Positions 18,366-25,954 of a DNA stretch of 64,000 nucleotides are shown one piece after another. The number at the start of each line of letters is the position of its first letter. Position 1 is the stretch's first letter. The stretch covers positions 558,001 through 622,000 of the forward strand of contig PAVO01000019.1 of the NCBI GenBank assembly GCA_002713215.1, given 5' to 3'. The notes beneath the pieces are model-generated. The model searched no databases. It was not told the DNA's origin and worked only from the letters and a program-made list of their open reading frames with translations. The stretch is from Crocinitomicaceae bacterium (GTDB taxonomy: Bacteria > Bacteroidota > Bacteroidia > Flavobacteriales_G > Salibacteraceae). The translations under genes and the position numbers were made by a program.

Positions 18366-18941
18366 ATGCAAGACCTAATTGATAAAATAAAGGCTGTTAT
18401 TCCTTTAAAGCCCGAGGCAGAAAAACACATCTACTCCATTGCCAAAAAAAGGTCACTTCCTAAGGGGAGAGCATTGATTGTTAAGGGACAAACCGTGAGG
18501 AAAACCTATTTCGTCACAGAAGGATGCTTAAGGTCATACTGTGTTGACAAAGAGGGAAAAGAACACACCTTGCAATTTGCTATTAAAGATTGGTGGATTA
18601 GTGATTTTATTGCCATTTATAGCAATGAACCGGCTTCACTTAATATTGAGTGTATAACTGATTCTCAAGTTGTAGAGTTCAATACCAAAGAACTGGATAA
18701 CGTGTTTAAACTATTTCCAGAGTTCGAACCTTTTCGAAGAAAAAATTTAGAGCGGCACATAGTAAGTTTACACAAGAGAATACTAAATCAACTACAGTTA
18801 TCAGCATCAGAAAGATACGAGTTGTTTTTAGAACAATATCCTGATATAGAGAAACACACACCAAACTATCACATTGCTTCTTTCTTAGGAATTACGCAAC
18901 AAAGCTTGAGCCGAATTCGAATAGAACGTGTAAAAAAATGA
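18366..18941 (+). CDS. Crp/Fnr-family transcriptional regulator
   Basis: A 191-residue regulator. Residues 10-115 form a cyclic-nucleotide-binding-type beta roll (KGRALIVKGQTVRKTYFVTE, GCLRSY, then a lid around DWWISDF). A long dimerisation helix spans about 118-150. A C-terminal winged helix contains YHIASFLGITQQSLSRIR, the recognition helix. This is the short 'Crp/Fnr family' type common in Bacteroidota. It has no Cys cluster, so it is not an Fe-S FNR. The next genes on the same strand are Hsp31-like and nitroreductase, with a 14-bp dyad of Crp/Fnr geometry between, so it probably controls them. The effector is unknown. Confidence 0.85.
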   Translation: MQDLIDKIKAVIPLKPEAEKHIYSIAKKRSLPKGRALIVKGQTVRKTYFVTEGCLRSYCVDKEGKEHTLQFAIKDWWISDFIAIYSNEPASLNIECITDSQVVEFNTKELDNVFKLFPEFEPFRRKNLERHIVSLHKRILNQLQLSASERYELFLEQYPDIEKHTPNYHIASFLGITQQSLSRIRIERVKK

Positions 18942-18946
18942 CGTTC

Positions 18947-18960
18947 TTACCATATGGTAA
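18947..18960 (+). promoter_or_regulatory. 14-bp dyad, candidate Crp/Fnr-type operator
   Basis: TTACCATATGGTAA is a perfect palindrome with 5-4-5 spacing, the geometry of Crp/Fnr-family sites. Its centre (18953.5) is about 41 bp before the start predicted from the TACTTTTG box at 18983-18990, the class II activator position. A run of five Ts follows, so a short terminator for the regulator gene is the alternative. Confidence 0.45.
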
Positions 18961-18982
18961 TTTTTAAGCTTTTTCTTGAATC

Positions 18983-18990
18983 TACTTTTG
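18983..18990 (+). promoter_or_regulatory. -7 promoter box for hchA-like gene
   Basis: TACTTTTG matches TAnnTTTG. Its position decides the start of the next gene: the in-frame ATG at 18976 lies upstream of this box, so translation must begin at the ATG pair at 19015/19018. The -33 region is poor, which fits an activator-dependent promoter. Confidence 0.6.
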
Positions 18991-19014
18991 TATCGAAATT
19001 TAAACGCAAAAGTT

Positions 19015-19917
19015 ATGATGAAGAAAATATTGATTGGGCTGACCGCAGTAATAGCAATAATTGTTGTTATACTTTACGTCACAATACAGCCAAAACTAGA
19101 AGCTGATGGTTCGTACAGCCCCTCAACCCTAGCCTTAAAATTAGCTACTGCTCCAATCACCGATTTTGAGAATATCTCCTACGAGAAATATCAGGGAAAT
19201 AAATCTAAAATCCTTGTGATTTTCACAGAACAAAAAAACCTAGAGATGAAAAATGGTAAATTGTTTTCAACTGGAAATCATCCAGTAGAGGCTCTGGTAC
19301 CTATGCTTCATTTACAGAATGCAGGATTTGAATTTGAGATTGTAACACCAACGGGGAAGCCTGTTGTATTTGAAATGTGGGCATTTCCCCAAGAAGACGA
19401 AAATGTTATAGCCATTTATGAAGAACATAAATCCAAATTTGAAGCACCAAAAAATTTAGTGGACTTCATTAATGATGCAATGGTTGGCATTGAATCCTAC
19501 GCCGCCGTTTTCGTACCTGGTGGACATGGTGCTATGATCGGAATTCCGGAAGATAAAAACGTTGGTCAGACTTTAAAATGGGCACATCAAAATGACCTAT
19601 TTACTATTACTCTTTGTCACGGCCCTGGATCGCTTTTATCTACAACATTAGATAATGGTGAATTCATGTATGAAGGATACAAAATGTGCGTATTTCCGGA
19701 TGCAGTTGATGAAATGACACCAATGATCGGTTATTTACCTGGTAACATGAAATCGGGATTAAGCGAAAAACTAAATAGCCTGGGAGTTGTTCTTATGAAT
19801 ACAGAATCTGACAAAAGCGTAGTAAGAGACAGAAAACTGATTACGGGTGCAAGTCCATTAGCTTCAAATGAATTGGGCAAACTGGCCGCTACGACATTGC
19901 TTGAAGAATTAAATTAA
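19015..19917 (+). CDS. Membrane-anchored Hsp31/HchA-like (DJ-1/PfpI) protein
   Basis: A 300-residue member of the Hsp31 branch of the DJ-1/PfpI superfamily. E. coli HchA is a glyoxalase III / holdase that converts methylglyoxal to lactate without glutathione. Close matches to HchA are visible: EMWAFPQEDENV, AAVFVPGGHGAMIGIPED, then TLCHGPGSLL with the nucleophile Cys near residue 201, and YKMCVFPDAVDEMTPMIGY. RKLITGASPLASNELGKLAA closes the domain. Unlike cytosolic HchA, it begins with a hydrophobic segment (residues 4-24, KILIGLTAVIAIIVVILYV), so it is probably anchored with the enzyme outside the cytoplasm. A nitroreductase gene follows after 16 bp. The start was chosen because the promoter box lies inside the longer frame. 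Confidence 0.85.
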   Translation: MMKKILIGLTAVIAIIVVILYVTIQPKLEADGSYSPSTLALKLATAPITDFENISYEKYQGNKSKILVIFTEQKNLEMKNGKLFSTGNHPVEALVPMLHLQNAGFEFEIVTPTGKPVVFEMWAFPQEDENVIAIYEEHKSKFEAPKNLVDFINDAMVGIESYAAVFVPGGHGAMIGIPEDKNVGQTLKWAHQNDLFTITLCHGPGSLLSTTLDNGEFMYEGYKMCVFPDAVDEMTPMIGYLPGNMKSGLSEKLNSLGVVLMNTESDKSVVRDRKLITGASPLASNELGKLAATTLLEELN

Positions 19918-19933
19918 AGTCGAAAAGAATAAT

Positions 19934-20566
19934 ATGGAATTATTAGAAAAGTTAAAATGGCGATACGCCGCAAAAGCCATGAACGGCAAAAAAATATCAG
20001 AAGAGAAAATTGACAATATTATTGAAGCTATATCGCTGTCCCCTACTTCGAGTGGACTTCAACCTTTCGAGGTAATTGTAATAACAAATCAGGAAGTAAA
20101 AGAACAAATTAAACCCATTGCTTGGAACCAATCTGTAGTCACTGACTGTTCTCACTTATTGGTTTTCGCAGCATGGGATACTTACACTGAAGATCGTATC
20201 AATAAAATGTTCGATTTAACCAATGAAGTACGTGGTTTTAAAAATGAAGGGTGGGAGAATTATAGACAAATGCTTCTTAAAGGTTACCCTAAACGAGACC
20301 CAGAAGTAAACTTTAATCATGCAGCAAAACAAGCTTACATCGCTTTTTCTCAGGCAATATCCGCGGCAGCTTTTGAAGAGGTAGATGCCACTCCTATGGA
20401 AGGGTTTCAAGCTGAGGAACTGGATAAAATTCTTGGATTAGAAGAAAAAGGGTTAAGAAGTTGTGTTCTATTACCATTAGGATACAGGGACACAGAAAAT
20501 GACTGGTTAGTCAACCTTAAAAAGGTTAGAAAAAGTAGAGAAGATTTAGTGACTCTAATTGACTAA
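19934..20566 (+). CDS. NAD(P)H-dependent nitroreductase family oxidoreductase (NfsB-like)
   Basis: A 210-residue FMN-dependent oxidoreductase resembling E. coli NfsB in length and order of motifs. WRYAAKAMNGKKISEEKID lies at the N-terminus (the RhStKxF-type FMN phosphate loop, here RYAAKAM). ISLSPTSSGLQPFEVIVI (about 34-51) is the typical 'SPSS...QPW' segment. A central helix carries KQAYIAFSQAISAAAFEEVD and then ATPMEGF, and LGLEEKGLRSCVLLPLGYRD makes the C-terminal FMN contact. Such enzymes reduce nitro compounds, quinones or other electrophiles. Pairing with an Hsp31 homologue suggests electrophile detoxification. A long hairpin terminator follows the stop. Confidence 0.88.
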   Translation: MELLEKLKWRYAAKAMNGKKISEEKIDNIIEAISLSPTSSGLQPFEVIVITNQEVKEQIKPIAWNQSVVTDCSHLLVFAAWDTYTEDRINKMFDLTNEVRGFKNEGWENYRQMLLKGYPKRDPEVNFNHAAKQAYIAFSQAISAAAFEEVDATPMEGFQAEELDKILGLEEKGLRSCVLLPLGYRDTENDWLVNLKKVRKSREDLVTLID

Positions 20567-20595
20567 GTTGCACTTGCGCCAGTATTGAATTACTT

Positions 20596-20630
20596 AAAAG
20601 CGGTTTGAATTTTAAATTCAGCCGCTTTTT
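20596..20630 (+). terminator. Terminator after nitroreductase
   Basis: AAAAGCGG...GAATTT-TA-AAATTC...CCGCTTTT forms a long nearly perfect stem followed by Ts, about 30 bp after the stop. Confidence 0.85.
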
Positions 20631-20683
20631 ATATTGATCTAAATTAGGCTATTCTATTAACTAACCATGGGTTGTAACGACCA

Positions 20684-20886
20684 GCATATAACAGCAGCCA
20701 AATGAGCAATAGGCCGAGTTGTGTAAATTTGAAACGAATGAAATTTAATAACCCAAATCCGAGTCCCGAAGTGTCTGCCTCGTGCAGTAAGCGTGTTGGT
20801 TCTCACGCGCTCAATCAACGTGAAGAGATTTTGGCCTGCGCGCCGCTTACTGCTTCAAGCCTACTTCTCATGGCCGCGGGGCGTTA
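20684..20886. repeat. Large attC-like imperfect palindrome
   Basis: A GC-rich, about 200-bp element in the gene-free stretch 20567-21010. Nested arms pair in order: TAAC 20689 with GTTA 20883, GCC 20697 with GGC 20872, ATGAG 20702 with CTCAT 20867, TAGGC 20710 with GCCTA 20859, and GCAGTAAGCG 20784-20793 with CGCTTACTGC 20844-20853. The outer ends (TAAC...GGGGCGTTAAGT) resemble integron attC sites, whose ends pair and finish in GTTRRRY. It is longer than usual attC sites. GCATATAAC at 20684-20692 is the exact inverse of GTTATATGC at 18327-18335 on the other side of the Crp/hchA/nitroreductase block. A 61-codon open frame inside the element is explained by the palindrome. Confidence 0.5.
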
Positions 20887-21010
20887 AGTCAATTTACATC
20901 TCAAATTATATAACCGGCTGATATCCATAGTAAATCGGTTCGATATTGTCTCAATTCGGTGTACTGGAAAGCCTTGATCATGAAAGAGATTGGGGCTTTT
21001 TTTGTATTAA

Positions 21011-21961
21011 TTAGTCATTCAACCACAAATCATGCTCTGCCTCAATAATCCTTAATTCGATTTTTTCGGCTTCTTTTAGGATGGCTTCCTCCGATTTTTT
21101 GTATTCATCAATTCGTAGGTCCTTAACGTTTGATTCTTTTACGATTTGTCCATAGAAACATCGGTAGAAGAAAAGATCGTCAATGGATTTAATCTTTTCC
21201 GGTAAAACAACGCCTTCCGGTTTTTCGTAAGCCAAATAAACCCGGGTTTCAGGGTAATACACCCAAAATAGTTTTTCTTTTTTTCCAGTTGTTTTATCCT
21301 TTAGGATGGGACAAATACCAATGATTCGGGTTTCAGAAAGCTTTCGAGCCTTATCGTAAAAAGTTTCTTCTTTAATTTCATACTCCACCACTTGCTTGTT
21401 GTTGAGGTCTAGGTAGGCAAAAGTTGCTAAATCCACTTTTTTTCTAAATTCATCATTGTCGGTTGTGTACAACTGGATGGCTCCATTTAACCCCAATTCA
21501 AACAACACCATAAACAAATGATCCTGGTTAAACAAGGCTGGGTTTTCTGCAGCAGGAATATTCCTCCAGATTCTTTTCGACCACAAAATATCATCTTGCT
21601 TAAAATCGTAATATTCAATGAAGCCACCCTCTCCTTTCTTTAAAGAATAAACTTCGGAACTGCTGTTAGTGGGTATTAATTGGTTATAGTTGAACGGAGT
21701 CTGGTACTCCCTTTTTATTTTGACCTTCCCGTTTTTGTCCCAAATGGTCCAGGTGCCTGTTCGGCAATTATTTTCAAAAGATCCACTAGCCTTTTTTTGC
21801 CCGTTGGCATAGTAGGAAGTGTAAAGGCCATCGAATCGTTGGTTCGCGGTTTCGTATTCGTATTTCAGTTTGCCAATTTCTGCTGATCGCTTTTCAATTC
21901 CGGTAAAAGCAACCATTAACAATAGGGCCAATGCAAGGGAAGGTGTTTTTAAAACGCTCAT
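21011..21961 (-). CDS. GldN-like protein with N-terminal MORN-type repeat
   Basis: A 316-residue exported protein with a hydrophobic signal at residues 1-20. Residues about 43-88 read GLYTSYYANGQKKASGSFEN then RTGTWTIWDKNGKVK, a YwqK/MORN-2 type repeat pair. From about 110 to the end it follows GldN/PorN, a periplasmic ring component of the type IX secretion and gliding apparatus: DDILWSKRIWRNI, then TRIIGICPILKD, KLFWVYYPETRVYL, SIDDLFFYRCFYGQIVKESN and a final EAEHDLW. In GldN proper the corresponding phrases are 'WSKRIWRviDlRek' and 'EvRIIGICPv'. It stands alone, not in a gldKLMN cluster, so it is a paralogue, possibly of an accessory or modified secretion ring. The family match is from memory but is strong across several motifs. 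Confidence 0.78.
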   Translation of the reverse strand: MSVLKTPSLALALLLMVAFTGIEKRSAEIGKLKYEYETANQRFDGLYTSYYANGQKKASGSFENNCRTGTWTIWDKNGKVKIKREYQTPFNYNQLIPTNSSSEVYSLKKGEGGFIEYYDFKQDDILWSKRIWRNIPAAENPALFNQDHLFMVLFELGLNGAIQLYTTDNDEFRKKVDLATFAYLDLNNKQVVEYEIKEETFYDKARKLSETRIIGICPILKDKTTGKKEKLFWVYYPETRVYLAYEKPEGVVLPEKIKSIDDLFFYRCFYGQIVKESNVKDLRIDEYKKSEEAILKEAEKIELRIIEAEHDLWLND

Positions 21962-22044
21962 TATTACTGATTTTAATGTTATCGAAATTAATGAAAATTA
22001 ATTGTACAACCAGTGCTACTTGATGATCAATTACTGCCAGTTTA

Positions 22045-22692
22045 TTAATCGTAGGCCTTCAGGCTTGAATTGATGATTTTGCTTATTTCCGCTCCATCGG
22101 TAATGGCAGCTAAATGTCCCCCTCTTAGCCAATAGTCTACTTTTTTTAATTTTCGAGCGGGGAACAACAGGTCCTTTTTACCGTGAATACGAACAATATC
22201 GTTTTGACCGGTATTTCCTTTCCAGATACCGATTTGTGTTAAACTCCATCGCAGGTACTCCATATCGATGCCACCTATAATTTCGTTTAACCATTCTTTT
22301 TCACTTTTTTTCTTAGCACCAAACAGGTAGGAAGTTACTCCTTTAGAAACCATTAGACCACGGCTTGGAATTCGTTTCGATAGACCAAGTTTGGCTGTCG
22401 CACGCATACTCAGCGGAATTTCACTTTGGTATTGAACACTTGAGATGACAAATTTCTTTTCCGGGTTAAGAAATCGACCAATTTCCTGGATCATGATTCC
22501 GCCAAACGAAACTCCCATAAGGGAAAACGGTTCCGAAGTGTTTATATCCTTGGCCATTCTTTTGGCATAGGAGGCAATACTTTCGTTTTTCTCGGGAATC
22601 AACCAGGGGATGAACACGGTCGGGTGTTCCAATTTAATCTTGCCGAAAACCTCTTTGCCAGCCCCCAGGCCACTGATCTGGTATACGGTCAT
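22045..22692 (-). CDS. Alpha/beta hydrolase fold protein
   Basis: A 215-residue protein without a signal peptide. The nucleophile elbow is GVSFGG with Ser62. The acid is the Asp in HGKKDLLFP (about 172), and the His is in GGHLAAI (about 194), so the full triad is in the right order. It opens directly at the first core strand (VYQISGLGAGKEVF), so it is a compact hydrolase. The substrate is unknown. Its start codon overlaps the stop of the upstream TerB-like gene by 4 bp (ATGA), so the two are translated together. Confidence 0.78.
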   Translation of the reverse strand: MTVYQISGLGAGKEVFGKIKLEHPTVFIPWLIPEKNESIASYAKRMAKDINTSEPFSLMGVSFGGIMIQEIGRFLNPEKKFVISSVQYQSEIPLSMRATAKLGLSKRIPSRGLMVSKGVTSYLFGAKKKSEKEWLNEIIGGIDMEYLRWSLTQIGIWKGNTGQNDIVRIHGKKDLLFPARKLKKVDYWLRGGHLAAITDGAEISKIINSSLKAYD

Positions 22693-23234
22693 TTTTTTGG
22701 ACTACTCTTTTTGTCTGGTTGTTCCGACTTACCATACCGGAATCCGATTCCTTTATTCTTTTTGCTTTTCTCTTTTGAAGAACCGGGCTGGCCTGTTTTT
22801 TTCTTGCCATCAACGGGTTCAGCACAATCTTCATCAACGGTCACTATGGAAACGCCCATTACTGCAGCGATTTTATCATGGAGTTTTTTTTCGCCCCGAT
22901 CAAATTTTCCGTTAGACACAGCAATATCCCTTATTTCAGAAAGAACTCTTTTTATGTTTACTATGTCCATGTTTTCGTTACCAGCAATTTGACCGGCTAC
23001 AGCCATTAACTGGTCTTCCTTAATTTTTTCATCAACCGAATTGAACCATTCCAGGGTTTCCCGCATAACCATTTCGTATTGATCCACATTTTTGTAACTA
23101 AGATCCAACCATTCGGCAATCTTTCTTTTGATGGCCATCTCTTCCTCTATGGGAATTTCGTTATTCGACAGTTTTGCAAAACCGATATACAGAAATGCTA
23201 TTAAGTGTAAAATTGTCGGGTTTTCCATTTCCAA
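22689..23234 (-). CDS. TerB-like helical protein with charged tail
   Basis: A 181-residue soluble protein. Residues 5-128 are helical and reminiscent of TerB-type folds: TILHLIAFLYIGFAKLSNNE with EEEMAIKRKIAEWL, then QLMAVAGQIAGNENMDI and DIAVSNGKFDRGEKKLHDKI. The acidic turns after 'A..DG/GKFD..E' resemble the metal-binding loops of TerB. The last 40 residues are Lys/Ser-rich and probably disordered. The gene overlaps the downstream hydrolase gene by 4 bp. The TerB assignment is tentative; TerB proteins elsewhere belong to membrane-stress or phage-defence clusters, but no other ter gene is present here. Confidence 0.5.
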   Translation of the reverse strand: MEMENPTILHLIAFLYIGFAKLSNNEIPIEEEMAIKRKIAEWLDLSYKNVDQYEMVMRETLEWFNSVDEKIKEDQLMAVAGQIAGNENMDIVNIKRVLSEIRDIAVSNGKFDRGEKKLHDKIAAVMGVSIVTVDEDCAEPVDGKKKTGQPGSSKEKSKKNKGIGFRYGKSEQPDKKSSPKK

Positions 23235-23288
23235 TAATTGAAATTTGAGTAAAGTTCTGCAATTTAGTAATCCAAAAATATCTAAAGA

Positions 23289-24200
23289 TTGACATACGAC
23301 CTAATAGGAGATGTGCATGGTCAGTTTTCCAAGCTGAGTAGCGTTTTAGAACATCTTGGATACGAAAAGAGAAAGAAGGTTTATTCCAGGAAAGATCACT
23401 GCGCCATTTTTATTGGTGACCTGGTAGATCGGGGAAGCAATTCTCGTGAAGTTATTGAGTTGGTAAAACGAATGGTGGAAGAAGGTCATGCCGAAGCAAT
23501 AATGGGCAATCATGAGTATAATTTGTTTGGCTATCTTACCGAAGGAGCAAAAGGTAAATTTCTTAGGCCCCATTCTCAAAAAAATGAACGTCAGGTTAGG
23601 GAAACTTTAGCCAGTTATTCAGGGCACGAAAATGCACTCGATACTCATTTAGAATGGATTTCTAACCTTCCACTTTACCTAAACAACAAGGACTTTAGAG
23701 CGGTCCATGCTTGTTGGGATAAGAAATCAATCAACTATATAAAAAAGTCGGTAGGTAGAAAAATGGATAAGGAAATTCTAATCGGTAGTTATAAGTGCGG
23801 AACTAAATTGGAGCAGGCAGTAAAGATGATCGTTTCCGGACCGGAGATGAGTCTGCCGGATAAAATTGTTCAGAGGGATATCGACGGCAACCTTAGGCAT
23901 AACTTTCGGTACAAATGGTGGAATGCTATTAAGAAAAGTACCTACCAGGAAGTTGCTGTAAAAGACTCTTACCAGCTTCCGGCAGGAAAAGTTGTTCTTC
24001 CGACTGATTTTGTAAATCGGGAATACGATGAAGGCAAAAAGCCAGTATTCTTTGGGCACTACAGCATGAAGGGAAAACCATCTTTAATGAAATCGAATGT
24101 ATGTTGCCTGGATTGGATTGATAAAAGAAATCGGATAGGTGTATACCGGTTAAAACCAGGAGAAAAACTGACCCATAAGAATTTTAAATTCTTTTTCTAA
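23289..24200 (+). CDS. Calcineurin-like metallophosphatase (PrpE/serine-threonine phosphatase type)
   Basis: A 303-residue phosphoesterase starting at TTG (23289). Dimetal motifs are complete: GDVHG (residues 7-11), GDLVDRGSNS (about 43-52), GNHE (about 78-81), the His in RAVHACWDK and GHYSMKG near 260. GDxHG-GDxVDRG-GNHE is the signature of the bacterial PPP-type phosphatases (PrpE, ApaH and lambda phosphatase group), which hydrolyse phosphoproteins or dinucleoside polyphosphates. The extra central region (about 130-240) is not typical of ApaH. The gene is divergent from the TerB-like/hydrolase pair and ends 5 bp before the convergent aminopeptidase gene. Confidence 0.85.
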   Translation: MTYDLIGDVHGQFSKLSSVLEHLGYEKRKKVYSRKDHCAIFIGDLVDRGSNSREVIELVKRMVEEGHAEAIMGNHEYNLFGYLTEGAKGKFLRPHSQKNERQVRETLASYSGHENALDTHLEWISNLPLYLNNKDFRAVHACWDKKSINYIKKSVGRKMDKEILIGSYKCGTKLEQAVKMIVSGPEMSLPDKIVQRDIDGNLRHNFRYKWWNAIKKSTYQEVAVKDSYQLPAGKVVLPTDFVNREYDEGKKPVFFGHYSMKGKPSLMKSNVCCLDWIDKRNRIGVYRLKPGEKLTHKNFKFFF

Positions 24201-24205
24201 CAGGA

Positions 24206-25954
24206 TTACTCCATCAGCAGCTTTACATATTCCGTTACAAGGTCATCCTTCTTCATAAACTCTTGTCCGAAATAACTTCGATTTGCAAGTATTTTGTAGG
24301 TATACCTGCCATATAGCTCTTCAAGTTTAACGGAGTTTACGGTTTTGGTTGGTGTTATTTTATACTTGGTATTGTTGATCTCAATGGTGACTGGCATTTT
24401 AAAATCATCCAGACAATCCTTCCAGCGAAAGTAAAGTTTGCTGTCCCAGCTAATGTAATACTGCAATATGGGTATTTTGAATTCGTACAGGTATTGCTTA
24501 AAAAACCAGTCGTAATCCTCTCCTGTTTTTTTGTTTACATGATCCATAAAATCCCGGGTCTTAACCAGCGAGATTTCGTTTTCGATATAAAAGGATTTTA
24601 TGATGTCAAAAAATAGCTCATCATCCTCCAACATGTTTCGGAATGTGTGTAAAGTGGCGGCTCCTTTCATATATGGATCGCTGTCTTTAAACCAAAAGTA
24701 CTTTCTGTTTTCCGGGCCTACTACTGGCCTCTTGTTTTTAATGGCCCAGTTGTTAAACCACATTTGATTTTCCATTTCGGAATCACCTACTTCAAATTCA
24801 GTATAAAGTGCTTCTGCATAAGTAGCAAAGCCTTCGTGAATCCATACGTGAGCCAAATCAGGAACACTCACCGAGTTGCCCCACCATTCGTGGGCGGTTT
24901 CATGCAAAATGATATAGTCCTGGTTATTGATCCAGGAGCGCTTAAAGTCGTTGCCGTAAGCAATTGCAGTTTGGTGTTCCATACCGGCATAGGGAGAATT
25001 CACCATTTTAAGTCCGTCCCGGGTCCAGGAATAAGGGCCAAACATTTTTTCGTAGAAGTGAAAGTGTTTTTTCATTTCCAGAAAGTGTGTGTCTGCCCTT
25101 GCTTTGTTATAGCGAAGGATGTAGTGGTTGATGTCAACCAATCCGCTCAAGGATTGAATGGTGTCTTTCATTTCAACAAAATCGCCGACATAATACGTGA
25201 TGTTGTAATTATTAATTGGGTAGGTAGTTTTCCAATGGTATTTCTTTCTGTTTCCCTCCAATGTTGTTGTTTCAACCAGTTTTCCGTTGCTTACTCCAAT
25301 CAGGTTTTCATCGCAGATTACATTAACATCAATGGAATCAGCTTCATCACTTTCGTGATCCTTACAGGGAAACCAGACACTCGCCCCATCAGTCTCGCAC
25401 GCAACACCCAGCCAGGGATTTTTGTTCTTGTCCTTTTTCCAAACAACCCCTCCTCTCCAGGGTGGTTTTTTGGCTACAGGAGGCTTCCCATTATATTTTG
25501 CCCGAATCACTAATTTTTCTCCTTTCTCATAAGTATCTGCTAGGGTTATATAAATGCTCCTGTGCTTTCTTTCGTAGGTAAACGCCGTTTTACTTTCTAC
25601 GTTTTCCAGTGCAGTAATTTCGAAATTGGGATGGAGGTCTAATCTTATGGTAGAAGTACTCTCCGTTATCACACTTGTTATTATTACTTCACCCTTAATG
25701 ACCTTTTTAGCGGGGATTAATTCTACCTCCAAATTATAATGTTGTACATCAAAGCAGGTTCTTTCAGGCGCTAACCTTCCCAATTCTTTGAATTCATCCG
25801 TGAGCTTGGGATAAGAGGCCATTGATTTTCGGTTCTTCTTAGGGATTCCAGACCAATTGCATGATACCAGAGTAACGATGACAATAAGAGAGAGAATATG
25901 TTGAATTGGTTTAAAATTCACTACCAATATACAATCAAGGTTTAGGCCAACCAC
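24206..25954 (-). CDS. M1 family metalloaminopeptidase lipoprotein
   Basis: A 582-residue zinc aminopeptidase. The zinc motif LHETAHEWWGNSV (about residue 350) supplies HExxH, and the second Glu follows in HVWIHEGFATYAEAL. GMEHQTAIAYG is the substrate-binding GxMEN-type motif in its bacterial form. The N-terminal region ends in LIVIVTLVSC, a lipobox. The longest frame starts at GTG 25954, overlapping the preceding efflux gene by 20 bp. A GTG at 25921 would give a 21-residue lipoprotein signal of more usual length and may be the real start. It trims N-terminal residues from peptides at the cell envelope. It is probably the last gene of the RND efflux operon, an unusual companion. Confidence 0.88.
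   Translation of the reverse strand: MVGLNLDCILVVNFKPIQHILSLIVIVTLVSCNWSGIPKKNRKSMASYPKLTDEFKELGRLAPERTCFDVQHYNLEVELIPAKKVIKGEVIITSVITESTSTIRLDLHPNFEITALENVESKTAFTYERKHRSIYITLADTYEKGEKLVIRAKYNGKPPVAKKPPWRGGVVWKKDKNKNPWLGVACETDGASVWFPCKDHESDEADSIDVNVICDENLIGVSNGKLVETTTLEGNRKKYHWKTTYPINNYNITYYVGDFVEMKDTIQSLSGLVDINHYILRYNKARADTHFLEMKKHFHFYEKMFGPYSWTRDGLKMVNSPYAGMEHQTAIAYGNDFKRSWINNQDYIILHETAHEWWGNSVSVPDLAHVWIHEGFATYAEALYTEFEVGDSEMENQMWFNNWAIKNKRPVVGPENRKYFWFKDSDPYMKGAATLHTFRNMLEDDELFFDIIKSFYIENEISLVKTRDFMDHVNKKTGEDYDWFFKQYLYEFKIPILQYYISWDSKLYFRWKDCLDDFKMPVTIEINNTKYKITPTKTVNSVKLEELYGRYTYKILANRSYFGQEFMKKDDLVTEYVKLLME

Noticed and set aside
20702-20887. A 61-codon open frame inside the 20.7-20.9 kb element
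   Set aside because: It is fully contained in the palindromic repeat, has no promoter box in front, and its translation is low-complexity Ser/Ala/Cys. The palindrome explains the sequence.
24764-25513. A 249-codon open frame on the top strand, opposite the M1 aminopeptidase
   Set aside because: The bottom strand carries all peptidase motifs in a continuous frame. The top-strand translation has no signal, domain or sensible composition and is the mirror of the real gene.
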